A stretch of 16,108 bases of DNA. Origin: an uncultured Prevotella sp. (GTDB lineage: Bacteria > Bacteroidota > Bacteroidia > Bacteroidales > Bacteroidaceae). Shown piece by piece: positions 7,962-14,960 of the stretch (position 1 is the stretch's first letter; every line of letters starts with the position of its first letter). The notes under the pieces were generated by a model. It ran no database searches. It was not told the origin of the DNA and was given only the letters and a program-made list of their open reading frames with translations. The position numbers were made by a program, and so were the translations under genes. The stretch lies in the NCBI GenBank assembly GCA_937916405.1, contig CALFUF010000043.1, positions 1-16,108 on the forward strand, read 5' to 3'.

Positions 7962-9887
7962 TTAAGCAATTGGTATTCTAAGGATGAAACGGGAACCATC
8001 GGTATAGGTGGTGTCGAGCGAGAGACTGCCTCCTAGCAGTAGGGCGAACTGACGGGCAATCGTCAGTCCTAATCCCAGTCCTTCCGAGAACTCATTGAGT
8101 TTCGTAAACTGTTGGAATATCAGGTCACGGTCTGTCTCAGCGATGCCAGGACCCTTATCCTCCACTTGGAATTGTAACCACTGGAGACTGTTTTTTATCC
8201 TCAGTGTGACATAGCCTTTGGTCGTTGACCCATCACCAGCGGCAAACTTCTTGGCATTATACAGCAGCTCGTTCAAAGCCTTTGTCAGATAGTCTCTGTT
8301 GGTTTGTATGGTGAGTGTGTCTTCCACTTTGTTGTCAATGACGAGCTGGGTTGTCAATGGGGGATGATGATGATAGTTTTCTGCGATGGTCTGTATGAAC
8401 TCCTTGCAATTGACCTTGTCTTTCTTCTCGATGCTGTTGCCGTTCTCTAGGGCAGAGGCGGCGATGAGCATATCCACCATTCTGGTCACTGCGATGGCGT
8501 TCTGTCGCATGGTGTTGGTGATGTTGGTAATCTCTTCCTGCGGAATGATCTGGTAGTCGTCACGGAGCACTTGTACGAAACCCTGTATGATGTTCAGGGG
8601 AGTACGTATCTGGTGTGACATATCTTGCAGGAAGGCTGTCTTCTTGCGGTTAGCCTCTTGTGCCAGTTGGTTGGCACTGATCAGTTCCTCATTCCGTTTC
8701 TGCGTTTCTACATTGATATGCTTTATGTTGCCGACATGCTCGTCGAGTGTCTGCTGCATGGCGACGAAGTTGTTTTGCAGGTGTCCTATGACATCCGTCC
8801 TGTTGCTCAACGGCATGTGCTCGTTGAAATGACCGTCAGCGATGCGGTGTGCCTGTTCGACCAGTTGGTCGAGGGGGTTGATGAAATGGCGCACCGTCTT
8901 TTTGCAGAACAGCAGGATAAACAATAGTCCGGCGACAAGTAATGGAATGACGATATAGGCAAGGCGGTTGTAGTCGCTGAACACATCACTCTCCGTACAT
9001 ACCAAGGCGACACTCCATGGGGTGTTAGGCAGCGGGCGATAGAACACATAGCATTCGTTTCCGTCAATATTCACCTCGAGGACACCTTGTTTGCCCGCCG
9101 TCATCTCATATCCTAAGGTGATGATGTCGGCATGCTGGGTGGGGTCAATGTCCGAGAAGATAGTCTTAGTGAACAACTTCGTCGTATCCGGGTGTACGAA
9201 ATAATGCCCATCCTTACCTAACATCATACAATAGGAGTGCTCATAGGGCTTCTTCGCAGAGATCGCCTTCGACAGTCTCGGCAGGGAAAGGTCCGTGGAG
9301 AGTACACCGATAAACCGATGGTCGGGTGTGTAGAGGGGCTTACAGTAGGATGCTATCATCTCCTCAGACGACAGGGTTCCCTCGTTGAAATCATCGAAGG
9401 GGTCCACCCATACGGCTTCCTCTGCCAGACGAGGTGATTTGTACCACACCTTCTCGAAATACTCGTATTCCGCTTCACGTACTGTGGAGATAGAGTCGCC
9501 ACTCCTAACGGAGTATACAGAGAAATAACGTCCGAACTGTGGGAAGTAATAAGGCTCTGTGGTGATCGAGCAGCCATTGAAATTGGGATTCTGTGCCACG
9601 ATCTGGTGCACGTACTTCATCAACGAGTCGGGCTTCATGTTTTGAAGGACGACACCTTCCATATCGTTAGTGGCTTTCTCCACCTCCTTGAGGTAACCTG
9701 CAACACGTTGTGTCGTATGGTCCAAGATGTTTTCCGCATGAGCGATAGCCTCTTCTTTCACTAACTTGCGTGACTGTTGGAACAAGACTCCCAGAGACAC
9801 AAGAAAGCCCAAGATGACAAAGACCAGTATGCCTGTACTGAGCTTTGTCGATAGTGACATGCGGATATGGGGGATGGAGTGGCTCAT
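7962..9887 (-). CDS. Membrane sensor histidine kinase (dCACHE-HAMP-HisKA-HATPase)
   Basis: This 641-residue inner-membrane sensor has a first membrane segment at about 15-36, a large periplasmic domain of about 37-305 that looks like a double CACHE ligand-binding fold, and a second membrane segment at about 308-328. HAMP follows at about 330-383 and a coiled coil to about 415. The H-box is FLQDMSHQIRTPL with H425. The ATPase domain has the N-box Asn (N544 in LLYNAKKF), the G1 box DKGPGI (577-582) and the G2 box GLGLGL (603-608). All kinase motifs are intact. No receiver domain is fused and no response regulator lies in the window. The start ATG overlaps the stop of the upstream HAMP gene (ATGA), and the GH31 gene follows 15 bases downstream. 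A start at codon 10 is also possible. The ligand is unknown. Confidence 0.92.
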   Translation of the reverse strand: MSHSIPHIRMSLSTKLSTGILVFVILGFLVSLGVLFQQSRKLVKEEAIAHAENILDHTTQRVAGYLKEVEKATNDMEGVVLQNMKPDSLMKYVHQIVAQNPNFNGCSITTEPYYFPQFGRYFSVYSVRSGDSISTVREAEYEYFEKVWYKSPRLAEEAVWVDPFDDFNEGTLSSEEMIASYCKPLYTPDHRFIGVLSTDLSLPRLSKAISAKKPYEHSYCMMLGKDGHYFVHPDTTKLFTKTIFSDIDPTQHADIITLGYEMTAGKQGVLEVNIDGNECYVFYRPLPNTPWSVALVCTESDVFSDYNRLAYIVIPLLVAGLLFILLFCKKTVRHFINPLDQLVEQAHRIADGHFNEHMPLSNRTDVIGHLQNNFVAMQQTLDEHVGNIKHINVETQKRNEELISANQLAQEANRKKTAFLQDMSHQIRTPLNIIQGFVQVLRDDYQIIPQEEITNITNTMRQNAIAVTRMVDMLIAASALENGNSIEKKDKVNCKEFIQTIAENYHHHPPLTTQLVIDNKVEDTLTIQTNRDYLTKALNELLYNAKKFAAGDGSTTKGYVTLRIKNSLQWLQFQVEDKGPGIAETDRDLIFQQFTKLNEFSEGLGLGLTIARQFALLLGGSLSLDTTYTDGSRFILRIPIA

Positions 9888-10561
9888 GGTGTTTGTGGCT
9901 TTTCTGAAACATCAAGTATCTGACTGAGCAATGAGGTGACGATCTTGGTTTGTTTTTCCATCTGCTCTGCCATCGTGGAGATACGACTTAGTCGCAGATG
10001 CTCCTGCTCTTCGTAGATGGTATCGACAATCTCGTTGATGGCTTTTACGGGTGGGACCATCATATCGGTCATGTTCTGGAGGAATGCCGACTTGGCATGG
10101 TCGGCTTCCTTGGCACGCTCATAGGCAACTTCCAAAGCTCCGTTGTGGTCGCTCAGGACAGAGTTGCGCCGATGGGTCTCCTCAAGATAGTCGGTGATGG
10201 ACCGCTGCATGGTATGGAAAGTCCTTTGCAGGTGTCCTATCTCGTCTGTGCGTGAGGTGGGGGGAATAGGTTCGTCGAAATGTCCTTCTGCTATCCGCTG
10301 TACGACAGTGTCTAATTGCTGGAGGGGCCTCAGTTGTCTGTTGATATAAAACAGGCAGGCGGCAAACAGGATGACGAGTACCAAGATGGTGATACCCAAC
10401 ACGTACCATTGTAACTGTGTGATCTTCGCTATCGCAGCCGTCTCTTCTTTCATAGCCAGATAGGTGAAATAGAGCATGATAGCTTGTATCGCCACACACA
10501 ACAATGCGACAAAAATGACAATCCATAAACTAAGTCTTATGGATGGTCGCAGATGGTTCAT
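9884..10561 (-). CDS. Membrane HAMP protein with degenerate histidine-kinase H-box
   Basis: This is a 225-residue protein with two membrane segments (about 10-33 and 52-74) separated by only ~18 residues, so it has no real periplasmic sensor. HAMP (about 74-128) and a helical region follow. That region aligns with the neighbouring kinase: AFLQNMTDMMVPPV against AFLQDMSHQIRTPL. The phospho-accepting His is replaced by Asp (D166), the Arg-Thr-Pro core is lost, and there is no ATPase domain. It cannot act as a kinase by itself. It could form a mixed dimer with the kinase encoded by the overlapping downstream gene, or modulate it. I chose the ATG at 10561 because AGGAAGT lies just upstream and the promoter -7 box covers the earlier TTG at 10591; an ATG at 10582 is the alternative. 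I recognise no named family beyond HAMP. Confidence 0.82.
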   Translation of the reverse strand: MNHLRPSIRLSLWIVIFVALLCVAIQAIMLYFTYLAMKEETAAIAKITQLQWYVLGITILVLVILFAACLFYINRQLRPLQQLDTVVQRIAEGHFDEPIPPTSRTDEIGHLQRTFHTMQRSITDYLEETHRRNSVLSDHNGALEVAYERAKEADHAKSAFLQNMTDMMVPPVKAINEIVDTIYEEQEHLRLSRISTMAEQMEKQTKIVTSLLSQILDVSEKPQTP

Positions 10562-10588
10562 AGAACTTCCTATTTTCGACATCGCAGA

Positions 10589-10620
10589 CAAAGATACGAA
10601 TAAGTGAATAAAACACCAAA
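10589..10620 (-). promoter_or_regulatory. Promoter of the HAMP protein-sensor kinase operon
   Basis: On the minus strand TTTG (10617-10620) is followed by exactly 20 bases and TATCTTTG (10589-10596). This matches both elements of the Bacteroidetes consensus with ideal spacing and is the best promoter in the window. The predicted start of transcription, near 10582, leaves a leader of about 20 bases before the ATG at 10561. The operon probably runs through the kinase into the GH31 gene. Confidence 0.8.
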
Positions 10621-10731
10621 TATTTTGGGGCGTTTTTTACGGGAGTAACTGAAAAGAACTTTACATTGTGTGAAGCCCGGGCCTGTGAAGATCTTGGCTT
10701 CTTTTATGATGATAAAGAAAAAGGGGACATA

Positions 10732-11490
10732 TTATTTAAATAAGGTACGCACGAGAAACCAGAGGTGCAGGAAGAAGGTATGGACAGCTCCGTAGTGGTG
10801 GCTCATCACCCGATAGCGTTCCTTGAGCGAGGCGCGATGATGCTGGGTGGTGTTGCCTCCTTCCATGAAGTCGGCTAAGATGGCATTTGTGTTGACCAGG
10901 GGCAGCTGTTGCTGTGCTGCTCGTTTCATCACCCTGATGCACCAGTCGACATCCGCTGAATGGCGATTCTGCAGGTCGTAGTCCTCTTGTTGTGCGATAT
11001 CTGTCCGTACATAGAAAGCCTGGTGGCATACGAGCATACCTTGTTTGAACGATTTCCAAGTGAGTTGCCGAGGAGGACGAAGTCTGCGAAGGTGTAGGAA
11101 GTTCCCTTCGCTGTCTACGATGGCGGTATCACCATAGACGACAGCTGGGGATTGGGGGGTAAGAGGTGAGAGGTGAGAGGTAAGAGTGGTAAGGGTATCG
11201 TTAGCATGAAGGGTGTCTCCTGCATTGAGGAACACGAGATAGTCACCTGTAGCCTTGTGCAGACCCTTGTTCATCGCATCATAGAGTCCCTTGTCAGGCT
11301 CTGACTGGATGATGACGGGGTAGGATGCTTTTTCCTGGTAGGCTTCCGCCATCCTGACCGTCTCGTCTTTCGAGGCACCATCGATGATGAGGTGCTCGAT
11401 TTGTTGGAAGGTCTGACAACTGACACTATCGAGTGTCCGTTGCAAGACAGATGCAGCATTGTAGGTGACTGTGATAATCGTTATTCTCAT
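10732..11490 (-). CDS. Family 2 glycosyltransferase
   Basis: This is a 252-residue cytoplasmic inverting glycosyltransferase with a GT-A fold. It shows the N-terminal strand MRITIITVTYNAASVLQRTL, the nucleotide-binding LIIDGASKDET with D37, EPDKGLYDAMNKG (64-76), and FLNAGD (87-92), where D92 takes the place of the metal-binding DXD. The C-terminal part is shorter than in large GT2 enzymes, ending in a hydrophobic, possibly membrane-associated stretch. The sugar donor and acceptor cannot be told. Its ATG overlaps the stop of the upstream GT4 gene by four bases (ATGA), so the two are coupled. Residues of about 101-115 (TTLTSHLSPLTPQSP), just after the acidic motif, are encoded by a 7-bp tandem repeat and are probably an inserted surface loop. 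The likely role is surface glycan or exopolysaccharide synthesis. Confidence 0.9.
   Translation of the reverse strand: MRITIITVTYNAASVLQRTLDSVSCQTFQQIEHLIIDGASKDETVRMAEAYQEKASYPVIIQSEPDKGLYDAMNKGLHKATGDYLVFLNAGDTLHANDTLTTLTSHLSPLTPQSPAVVYGDTAIVDSEGNFLHLRRLRPPRQLTWKSFKQGMLVCHQAFYVRTDIAQQEDYDLQNRHSADVDWCIRVMKRAAQQQLPLVNTNAILADFMEGGNTTQHHRASLKERYRVMSHHYGAVHTFFLHLWFLVRTLFK
11158..11192. repeat. 7-bp tandem microrepeat inside the GT2 gene
   Basis: The plus strand shows GAGGTGA at 11163-11169 and 11170-11176, GAGGTAA at 11177-11183, and degenerate copies on both sides. On the coding strand it gives the Ser/Leu/Thr/Pro-rich loop SHLSPLT of the glycosyltransferase. Confidence 0.8.
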
Positions 11491-12737
11491 TGTTCGTAGA
11501 CTTCAATATAATGTTGGGCAACGCTCTGTTGTGAGTAGTTGCGTGCAACTTTCCTCAGACAAGCACTCTTGACATCCTCCTTGAACGACTCGTCAAGTGC
11601 CCATCGGATACCCTTGGCGAGATCAGCGGCATCCTGATAGGTTGCCACATAACCGTTCTCCAGATGGTCTATCTCCTCAGGAATACCTCCGATATGGAAG
11701 CCGATGCTGGGAATACCACATGCCATCGCCTCCATGATGGTGTTGGGCAGGTTCTCGGAGAGGGAGGGAAGTACGAACACGTCAGCGGCATTATAGACCT
11801 TCACAATACGTTGCTCGTCATTCACATAACCCATAGGAAAGCTCTTGAAAGGTAGGGAGTCCGTCACTTCCTCCGCATGTCCTCCTAATACCACTACAGC
11901 CGTATTTTCTTTCATCTCTGGATATTGACTGACCAGCAACTGACAAGCCTCTGCCAGATACTTCATACCTTTATAGGGGTTGGTGGCTCGTTGCGATGCG
12001 AAAAGGATGAGACGCTGGTCTGTGGGCAGTCCTAACTCCTGTCGTACCTTCTGTTGGTCCAGAGGACGATAGACGCGGGTGTCAATAGGGTTGGGGATAT
12101 GGAGGATGCGTTGACTTTGCAAAAGAGCACTCTTCTGAGCCTCCCCGGCAAGCCATTGGCTGCAAGCGACAAAGGTGATTAGTTGTCCCTCCAACATCTG
12201 TTGCTTTTGCTTCCATACCTTGGCAGAGAGGTCGTTCTCTGAACCACCTCTTGGTAGCAGACGACAATATTGGCAACCAGTCTCGAAATGTCTGCAGTCG
12301 AGTGTCAGATGGCAGATAGCTGTGGCAGACCAGATATCGTGCATGGTCCATACCACCTTCTTCCCACTCGTCAATATCTTGCGGATATCTTTCAGCGAGA
12401 GCATGCCTTGGTTAATCCAATGAAGGTGGATGATGTCCGCCTCCTTGAACTCTCTGAGATTCGTGATGTCTGTCCCTGTATTGGCGATATCGATGTCAAA
12501 GAGGTGCTGACGACGAAATCGCAGATGGAACCAGACGCAGAAACGTTCCCAAAGGAAATTCCAATGCAGCTTCCACGAAGGAGAGAGTCCTATGACAGTG
12601 AGAGCTTCCGTCTGCTTGTCACGTACCAGCATCTTCGCCTTCGCACCGTTGTTGTTCAGTGCCTCCATCAGACGGTGTGCAGCTACAGCCGCACCCCCTG
12701 CTCGCTCACTCGTATTGACGATTAGTATGCGCATCAT
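11487..12737 (-). CDS. Family 4 glycosyltransferase
   Basis: This is a 416-residue retaining glycosyltransferase with a GT-B fold. The N-terminal domain starts MRILIVNTSERAGGAAVAAH, with the glycine-rich acceptor-side loop. The C-terminal donor domain has ILFASQRATNPYKG, and the EX7E motif is in SENLPNTIMEAM (E328 and E336). Between the domains is a cysteine cluster (C142, C148, C155, C158; spacing C-x5-C-x6-C-x2-C) after MHDIW, seen in a branch of Bacteroidetes GT4 enzymes and possibly binding metal. I chose the ATG pair at 12737/12734; earlier in-frame starts would add an unrelated, promoter-covering leader of 23 residues. The GT2 gene follows with a four-base overlap. The sugar specificity is not visible; envelope polysaccharide synthesis is likely. 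Confidence 0.9.
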   Translation of the reverse strand: MMRILIVNTSERAGGAAVAAHRLMEALNNNGAKAKMLVRDKQTEALTVIGLSPSWKLHWNFLWERFCVWFHLRFRRQHLFDIDIANTGTDITNLREFKEADIIHLHWINQGMLSLKDIRKILTSGKKVVWTMHDIWSATAICHLTLDCRHFETGCQYCRLLPRGGSENDLSAKVWKQKQQMLEGQLITFVACSQWLAGEAQKSALLQSQRILHIPNPIDTRVYRPLDQQKVRQELGLPTDQRLILFASQRATNPYKGMKYLAEACQLLVSQYPEMKENTAVVVLGGHAEEVTDSLPFKSFPMGYVNDEQRIVKVYNAADVFVLPSLSENLPNTIMEAMACGIPSIGFHIGGIPEEIDHLENGYVATYQDAADLAKGIRWALDESFKEDVKSACLRKVARNYSQQSVAQHYIEVYEQ

Positions 12738-12739
12738 GA

Positions 12740-12747
12740 CAAAGGTA
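12740..12747 (-). promoter_or_regulatory. -7 promoter box directly before the GT4 start codon
   Basis: On the minus strand this reads TACCTTTG, matching TAnnTTTG, with only two bases before the first ATG at 12737. Transcription would start at or next to the ATG, so the message would be leaderless or nearly so. No TTTG -33 element is seen at the normal distance. Confidence 0.5.
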
Positions 12748-12861
12748 CAAATAAATACCATAAATCGTGTCTTTTTTGCTATCTTTTTCGTTGTTTGCGC
12801 ACACAATTTGTTGATTTAGGTCAAGAATAAGTGAAATTTCGCCATTAAAGACAAAAAAAGT

Positions 12862-12892
12862 ATTGCAGGTTTTGAAAATCGTCGTACCTTTG
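12862..12892 (+). promoter_or_regulatory. Promoter of the structured RNA
   Basis: TACCTTTG at 12885-12892 matches the -7 consensus exactly. ATTG at 12862-12865 matches three of four bases of the -33 element at 19 bases spacing. Transcription should begin near 12898. It is divergent to the glycosyltransferase operon. Confidence 0.65.
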
Positions 12893-12897
12893 CAATG

Positions 12898-13204
12898 TCA
12901 AAAGACAAGAGGTCTTAAAAATGACATTCGGTTAATAGATTGTTTTAGGTTAGTAGTAATATTTATAGTTTTAGGTTTTTAGTTATTGGTAATTAAGAAA
13001 GTTTTAAATGTGTTAGGATAACAGTGGGCACCGTGAGGCGGTCATAACTTTCTTTTTAAATTGAAAGGTTAGTATTAGTTTAGATAACTTGCCGAAAGGC
13101 GAGTCCTTCCAGCCCAAAAGGCTGGAATTAATTTTAAAAAAGGATTTTTAGTTAAACATAGGCTTTGAATGTCGCTGCTCGTTGATGAGTAGCGGCATTT
13201 TTTT
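12898..13204 (+). ncRNA. Candidate structured non-coding RNA, about 300 nt
   Basis: No open frame longer than ~20 codons fits here, yet the stretch has its own promoter and a strong terminator. Possible helices, in order, are: a 5' hairpin AAGAC (12902-12906) with GTCTT (12912-12916); an outer helix AAGAAAGTT (12995-13003) with AACTTTCTT (13046-13054), continued by ATG (13008-13010) with CAT (13043-13045); inside it TGTTA-GGA-TAACA (13011-13023) and ACCG-TGAGG-CGGT (13030-13042), which together make a three-way junction; ACTTGCC-GAAA-GGCGAGT (13087-13104) with a GNRA tetraloop; TTCCAGCC-CAAAA-GGCTGGAA (13107-13127); and the terminator. The segment 12930-12990 is AU-rich and repetitive (TTTTAGGTT twice). 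I do not recognise it as tmRNA, RNase P RNA, SRP RNA or a known riboswitch. Since a separate promoter follows the terminator, it looks like a stand-alone RNA rather than a leader of the DUF1460 gene, although attenuated read-through is possible. Confidence 0.65.
13167..13204 (+). terminator. Rho-independent terminator of the structured RNA
   Basis: The stem GTCGCTGCTC (13171-13180) pairs with GAGTAGCGGC (13187-13196) around a GTTGAT loop with two G-U wobbles. It can extend by AAT/ATT at its base and is followed by seven T residues (13198-13204). Confidence 0.88.
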
Positions 13205-13237
13205 GTTGTTTCTCTTCGCTTAATCGAAATTTTGCAC

Positions 13238-13245
13238 TACCTTTG
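13238..13245 (+). promoter_or_regulatory. -7 promoter box upstream of the DUF1460 gene
   Basis: TACCTTTG matches TAnnTTTG, 21 bases before the ATG at 13267, and overlaps an in-frame TTG that is therefore unlikely to be a start. A partial -33 (TTCG, 13215-13218) lies 19 bases upstream. The initiation region closely resembles that of the structured RNA. Confidence 0.6.
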
Positions 13246-13266
13246 CAATCGTCAAAAGAATGCGAG

Positions 13267-14181
13267 ATGATGAGAAATTGGCTGTTGGCGTTTAGCAGTT
13301 GGCTTTTAGCCTTGGGCTGTGGAGCACAGTCTCCACAACAGGTAGAGCAGGATGTTCCTCAGGAGGGTCATACCTTTAAGTACGAGAGAGAGTACACCAA
13401 GGAAGACAGTACCTTGGTGGTGAGACTGTTGAAAGAGGCAAAGACAAAGCGGGGCAAGGAGAATCGGATGATGTACTTCGGCAAGAAGTTCCTGGGGGTG
13501 CCATACGTGGGACATACTCTGGAGAATGGCGACGAGGAGCATCTGATCGTCAACCTGCATGAACTCGACTGTACCACTTTCGTAGAGACGGTGCTGGCAC
13601 TGACCCTTTGTGACAAGGACGATAAACGGACGTTTGACGACTACTGTAATAACCTGATGAGGATTCGCTATCGTCATGGGAAGATGACGGATTACACCTC
13701 CCGCCTGCACTATTTCACGTGGTGGGGTGATGATAATGTCGAGTTGGGTCTGGTGAAGGATATCGGTATCATGGACAATCCTTTCAGGGGTGTGCAGACC
13801 GTTCAGATCAACTACATGTCGACACATCCCAATTTGTATAAGCAACTGAGGAACCATCCTGAGTTCGTGCCTATTATCAAGGCGTATGAGGAGGAGACCA
13901 ATGGTAAGGAGTACCCCTATATCCTCAAAAAAGACCTGAACTGGCATCCGTCGACACCATTGGCAATGGTTCGGAGCGGGGATATCGTCGCCATGCTGAC
14001 AGATAAGGACGGCTTGGACACTCGCCATATCGGTATTGCCTTCTGGCAAAACGGGAAGTTGCATCTACTCCATGCCTCCAGTCTCTATAAGAAGGTGCTG
14101 ATGAGCAAGGAGACTTTCTATGAGTATGAGGCAAAGCAACCTAAACATATAGGTATCAGAGTGTGGAGAGTGGTGGAGTGA
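13267..14181 (+). CDS. Exported DUF1460 (NlpC/P60-like, amidase-like) protein
   Basis: This is a 304-residue exported protein of the DUF1460 family, which has a papain-like NlpC/P60-related fold and is described as N-acetylmuramoyl-L-alanine amidase-like, so it may cut peptidoglycan peptides in the periplasm. The likely nucleophile is C102 in LHELDCTTFVETVLAL; His candidates are H254 in TRHIGIAF and H269 in LLHASS. GDIVAMLTDKDG is also typical of the fold. The N-terminus (WLLAFSSWLLALGCGAQS) is a signal sequence. LALGC could be a lipobox, but cleavage after CGA is equally possible. The ATG at 13267 or 13270 is chosen because the earlier TTG at 13243 lies within the -7 box. The LicD gene overlaps its 3' end, so both envelope functions are probably co-expressed. 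The substrate is unproven. Confidence 0.85.
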   Translation: MMRNWLLAFSSWLLALGCGAQSPQQVEQDVPQEGHTFKYEREYTKEDSTLVVRLLKEAKTKRGKENRMMYFGKKFLGVPYVGHTLENGDEEHLIVNLHELDCTTFVETVLALTLCDKDDKRTFDDYCNNLMRIRYRHGKMTDYTSRLHYFTWWGDDNVELGLVKDIGIMDNPFRGVQTVQINYMSTHPNLYKQLRNHPEFVPIIKAYEEETNGKEYPYILKKDLNWHPSTPLAMVRSGDIVAMLTDKDGLDTRHIGIAFWQNGKLHLLHASSLYKKVLMSKETFYEYEAKQPKHIGIRVWRVVE

Positions 14182-14960
14182 GGAAGATTACGGATATACA
14201 GGAACTGCGAAGTATCCAGATGGGGATTCTGGATGACGTACATCGCTTTTGTGAGAAGCAGGGACTACACTACTCCCTTAGCAGTGGTACACTGATAGGT
14301 GCCGTACGCCACAAAGGCTATATCCCTTGGGACGATGATATCGACATCTATATGCTCAGAAGCGACTATGAGCGTTTCCTGCAGACCTATCATGACCCGC
14401 AAGGACACTTTCGTGTGTTGGACCCCCAAAAGGAATCTCATTATTATTATACCTTTGCCAAGGTGGTCGACCAACGGACGCGCATGGTGGAGAAGGAGAC
14501 GGAGGGCTATGAGATCGGTGTGTATATCGACGTGTTTCCTGTCGACTATGTGACAGAGGATATGAGGGAACGTGAGCGTATCTTCCGCCTGAAGAGACTG
14601 CTCTACAAGATTCGTCGCTGTAAGATATCCAACAGCAACCCCTTACATTCACGTCTTGCCTATTGGTGCTATCGGAGTTTGCCTGTTACGGTGGGGATGC
14701 TGAACCGTTGGATTGAGAGACTGATAGTGAGGAAAGAGCCGACCCAGACACTCTGCCACATGACAGAGGCAGGACCAAGTATAAAGGGCTGTTTCCCCGC
14801 CAAGGATATGGAGACGTATATCGACTTGCCTTTCGAGGATCGTGTCTATAAGGCGATGGCTGGCTATGACGACCATCTGACAAGAACGTATGGCGACTAT
14901 ATGACACTGCCCCCCGAAGACCAGCGGACAACGCATCATTTCAAGGCGTACTATATTTAG
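14178..14960 (+). CDS. LicD-family phosphotransferase (nucleotidyltransferase fold)
   Basis: This is a 260-residue protein of the LicD family, whose members transfer phosphocholine or other phosphorylated groups from a nucleotide-activated donor onto glycans. The signature is clear near the N-terminus: SSGTLIGAVRHKGYIPWDDD followed by IDIYM, giving the nucleotidyltransferase acidic triad region. RMVEKETEGYEIGVYIDVFP also fits the family. I chose GTG at 14178, which overlaps the stop of the DUF1460 gene as GTGA and gives the family-like start MRKITDIQELRSIQ; a GTG at 14163 would overlap more. No LicA or LicC is in the window, so the transferred group is unknown. Its 3' end overlaps the opposite-strand dehydrogenase gene by 20 bases. 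It probably decorates a polysaccharide or teichoic-like glycan. Confidence 0.9.
   Translation: MRKITDIQELRSIQMGILDDVHRFCEKQGLHYSLSSGTLIGAVRHKGYIPWDDDIDIYMLRSDYERFLQTYHDPQGHFRVLDPQKESHYYYTFAKVVDQRTRMVEKETEGYEIGVYIDVFPVDYVTEDMRERERIFRLKRLLYKIRRCKISNSNPLHSRLAYWCYRSLPVTVGMLNRWIERLIVRKEPTQTLCHMTEAGPSIKGCFPAKDMETYIDLPFEDRVYKAMAGYDDHLTRTYGDYMTLPPEDQRTTHHFKAYYI

Noticed and set aside
10562..10591. Longer N-terminus of the HAMP protein from TTG at 10591
   Set aside because: That codon is inside the -7 promoter box, and an ATG at 10561 with AGGAAGT upstream is better placed.
10672..10705. Possible terminator hairpin (GAAGCC/GGCTTC, with a GCCCGGGC core) after the GT2 gene
   Set aside because: The 18-base loop is long and the short T-run follows the hairpin only in the plus orientation, where there is no gene to end. 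The 10621-10731 gap otherwise shows nothing clear.
12895..12918. Seven-codon leader peptide at the start of the structured RNA
   Set aside because: Its ATG lies two bases from the -7 box, so transcription would begin after it; the residues show no attenuation-type codon run.
12898..13204. tmRNA, RNase P RNA, SRP RNA or 6S RNA
   Set aside because: I see no tag-peptide frame or CCA end, no RNase P conserved core, no SRP helix 8 loop, and no single long hairpin with a central bubble as expected for 6S; a covariance search could still overturn this.
13306..14064. 252-codon open frame antisense to the DUF1460 gene
   Set aside because: It mirrors a well-supported gene and its protein shows no motif.
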